DNA of 64,000 nucleotides from Flammeovirga sp. EKP202 (GTDB lineage: Bacteria > Bacteroidota > Bacteroidia > Cytophagales > Flammeovirgaceae): NCBI RefSeq assembly GCF_014534745.1, contig NZ_JACVVP010000032.1, positions 1 to 64,000 of the forward strand. Reading direction: 5' to 3'. Below are positions 63,868-64,000 of the stretch, in pieces. The notes below the pieces were generated by a model. It was not told the origin of the DNA. It saw only the letters and a list, made by a program, of their open reading frames with translations, and ran no database searches. The stretch's first letter is position 1. Each line of letters opens with the position of its first letter. A program made the translations under genes and the position numbers.

Positions 63868-64000
63868 GATAGTTTTTAACGACTACTGACTCGCAAAGAA
63901 ATATATAATTATAATTATAAACAAATTGATTATTCATTTATAAATGGCAAAATCACACTAATTAGCCTAATAAATGTTACATTTCGTTAATTTACTGAGT

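Noticed and set aside
1-64000. CRISPR arrays, rRNA, tRNA genes and intact insertion sequences
   Set aside because: Looked for spaced identical repeats, rRNA and tRNA signatures and transposase ORFs; none seen.

Overview
The window looks like chromosomal DNA of a gliding-type marine Bacteroidota, most likely Cytophagales / Flammeovirgaceae-like. This is inferred from AT-rich DNA, two SusC/SusD/SusE operons, a C-terminal type IX secretion (T9SS) sorting domain, an exbB-exbD-exbD cluster and an arginine pathway built on the carbamoyl-N-acylornithine route. No rRNA, tRNA, CRISPR array or intact insertion sequence was seen.

Layout. 1-6.6 kb: siroheme and sulfite assimilation (precorrin-2 dehydrogenase, uroporphyrinogen-III methyltransferase, ferredoxin-type sulfite/nitrite reductase with a fused C-terminal HEPN-like domain), then a malic enzyme fused to a phosphotransacetylase-like domain. 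6.9-11.4 kb: NUDIX hydrolase, PHP phosphatase, quinone-reductase-like flavoprotein, a flippase-like membrane protein overlapping a YfcC-type carrier. 11.5-15.8 kb: a two-gene McrB/McrC-like system, an AAA+ motor with a long coiled coil plus a PD-(D/E)XK nuclease, closed by a strong terminator; this is the main defence candidate. 15.8-17.6 kb: decayed DNA with a GH97 fragment, one copy of a dispersed repeat, an Lrp regulator and a possible small RNA. 19.4-24.1 kb: a CheB-CheR-PAS-histidine kinase overlapping a BLUF photoreceptor, facing a single-domain response regulator; a candidate blue-light signalling module.

24.4-38.9 kb: two paralogous susCDE operons, each with its own terminator and a very similar promoter: a 22-bp element plus two CGG-centred operator-like sites at nearly identical spacing (151/152 and 130/130 bp). 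Their surface lipoproteins carry NGW-type starch-binding modules, and a pullulanase at 58.7 kb has a related operator upstream, so the set probably handles starch-like alpha-glucans. 38.9-39.4 kb holds repeat elements. 39.4-43.4 kb: DsbA-like protein, LD-carboxypeptidase, and two secreted proteins.

43.4-52.4 kb: a complete arginine gene set (acyltransferase, argG, argC, argD, argF', argB, argE', argH), read leftward. The carbamoyltransferase has Ala at position 90, which favours N-succinylornithine over N-acetylornithine. 52.9-58.3 kb: a lipoprotein, an outer-membrane barrel protein and a large T9SS cargo. 58.7-64 kb: pullulanase, a small secreted protein and an ExbB / small membrane protein / ExbD / ExbD operon.

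All calls come from reading sequence and remembered family motifs; no database search was run.
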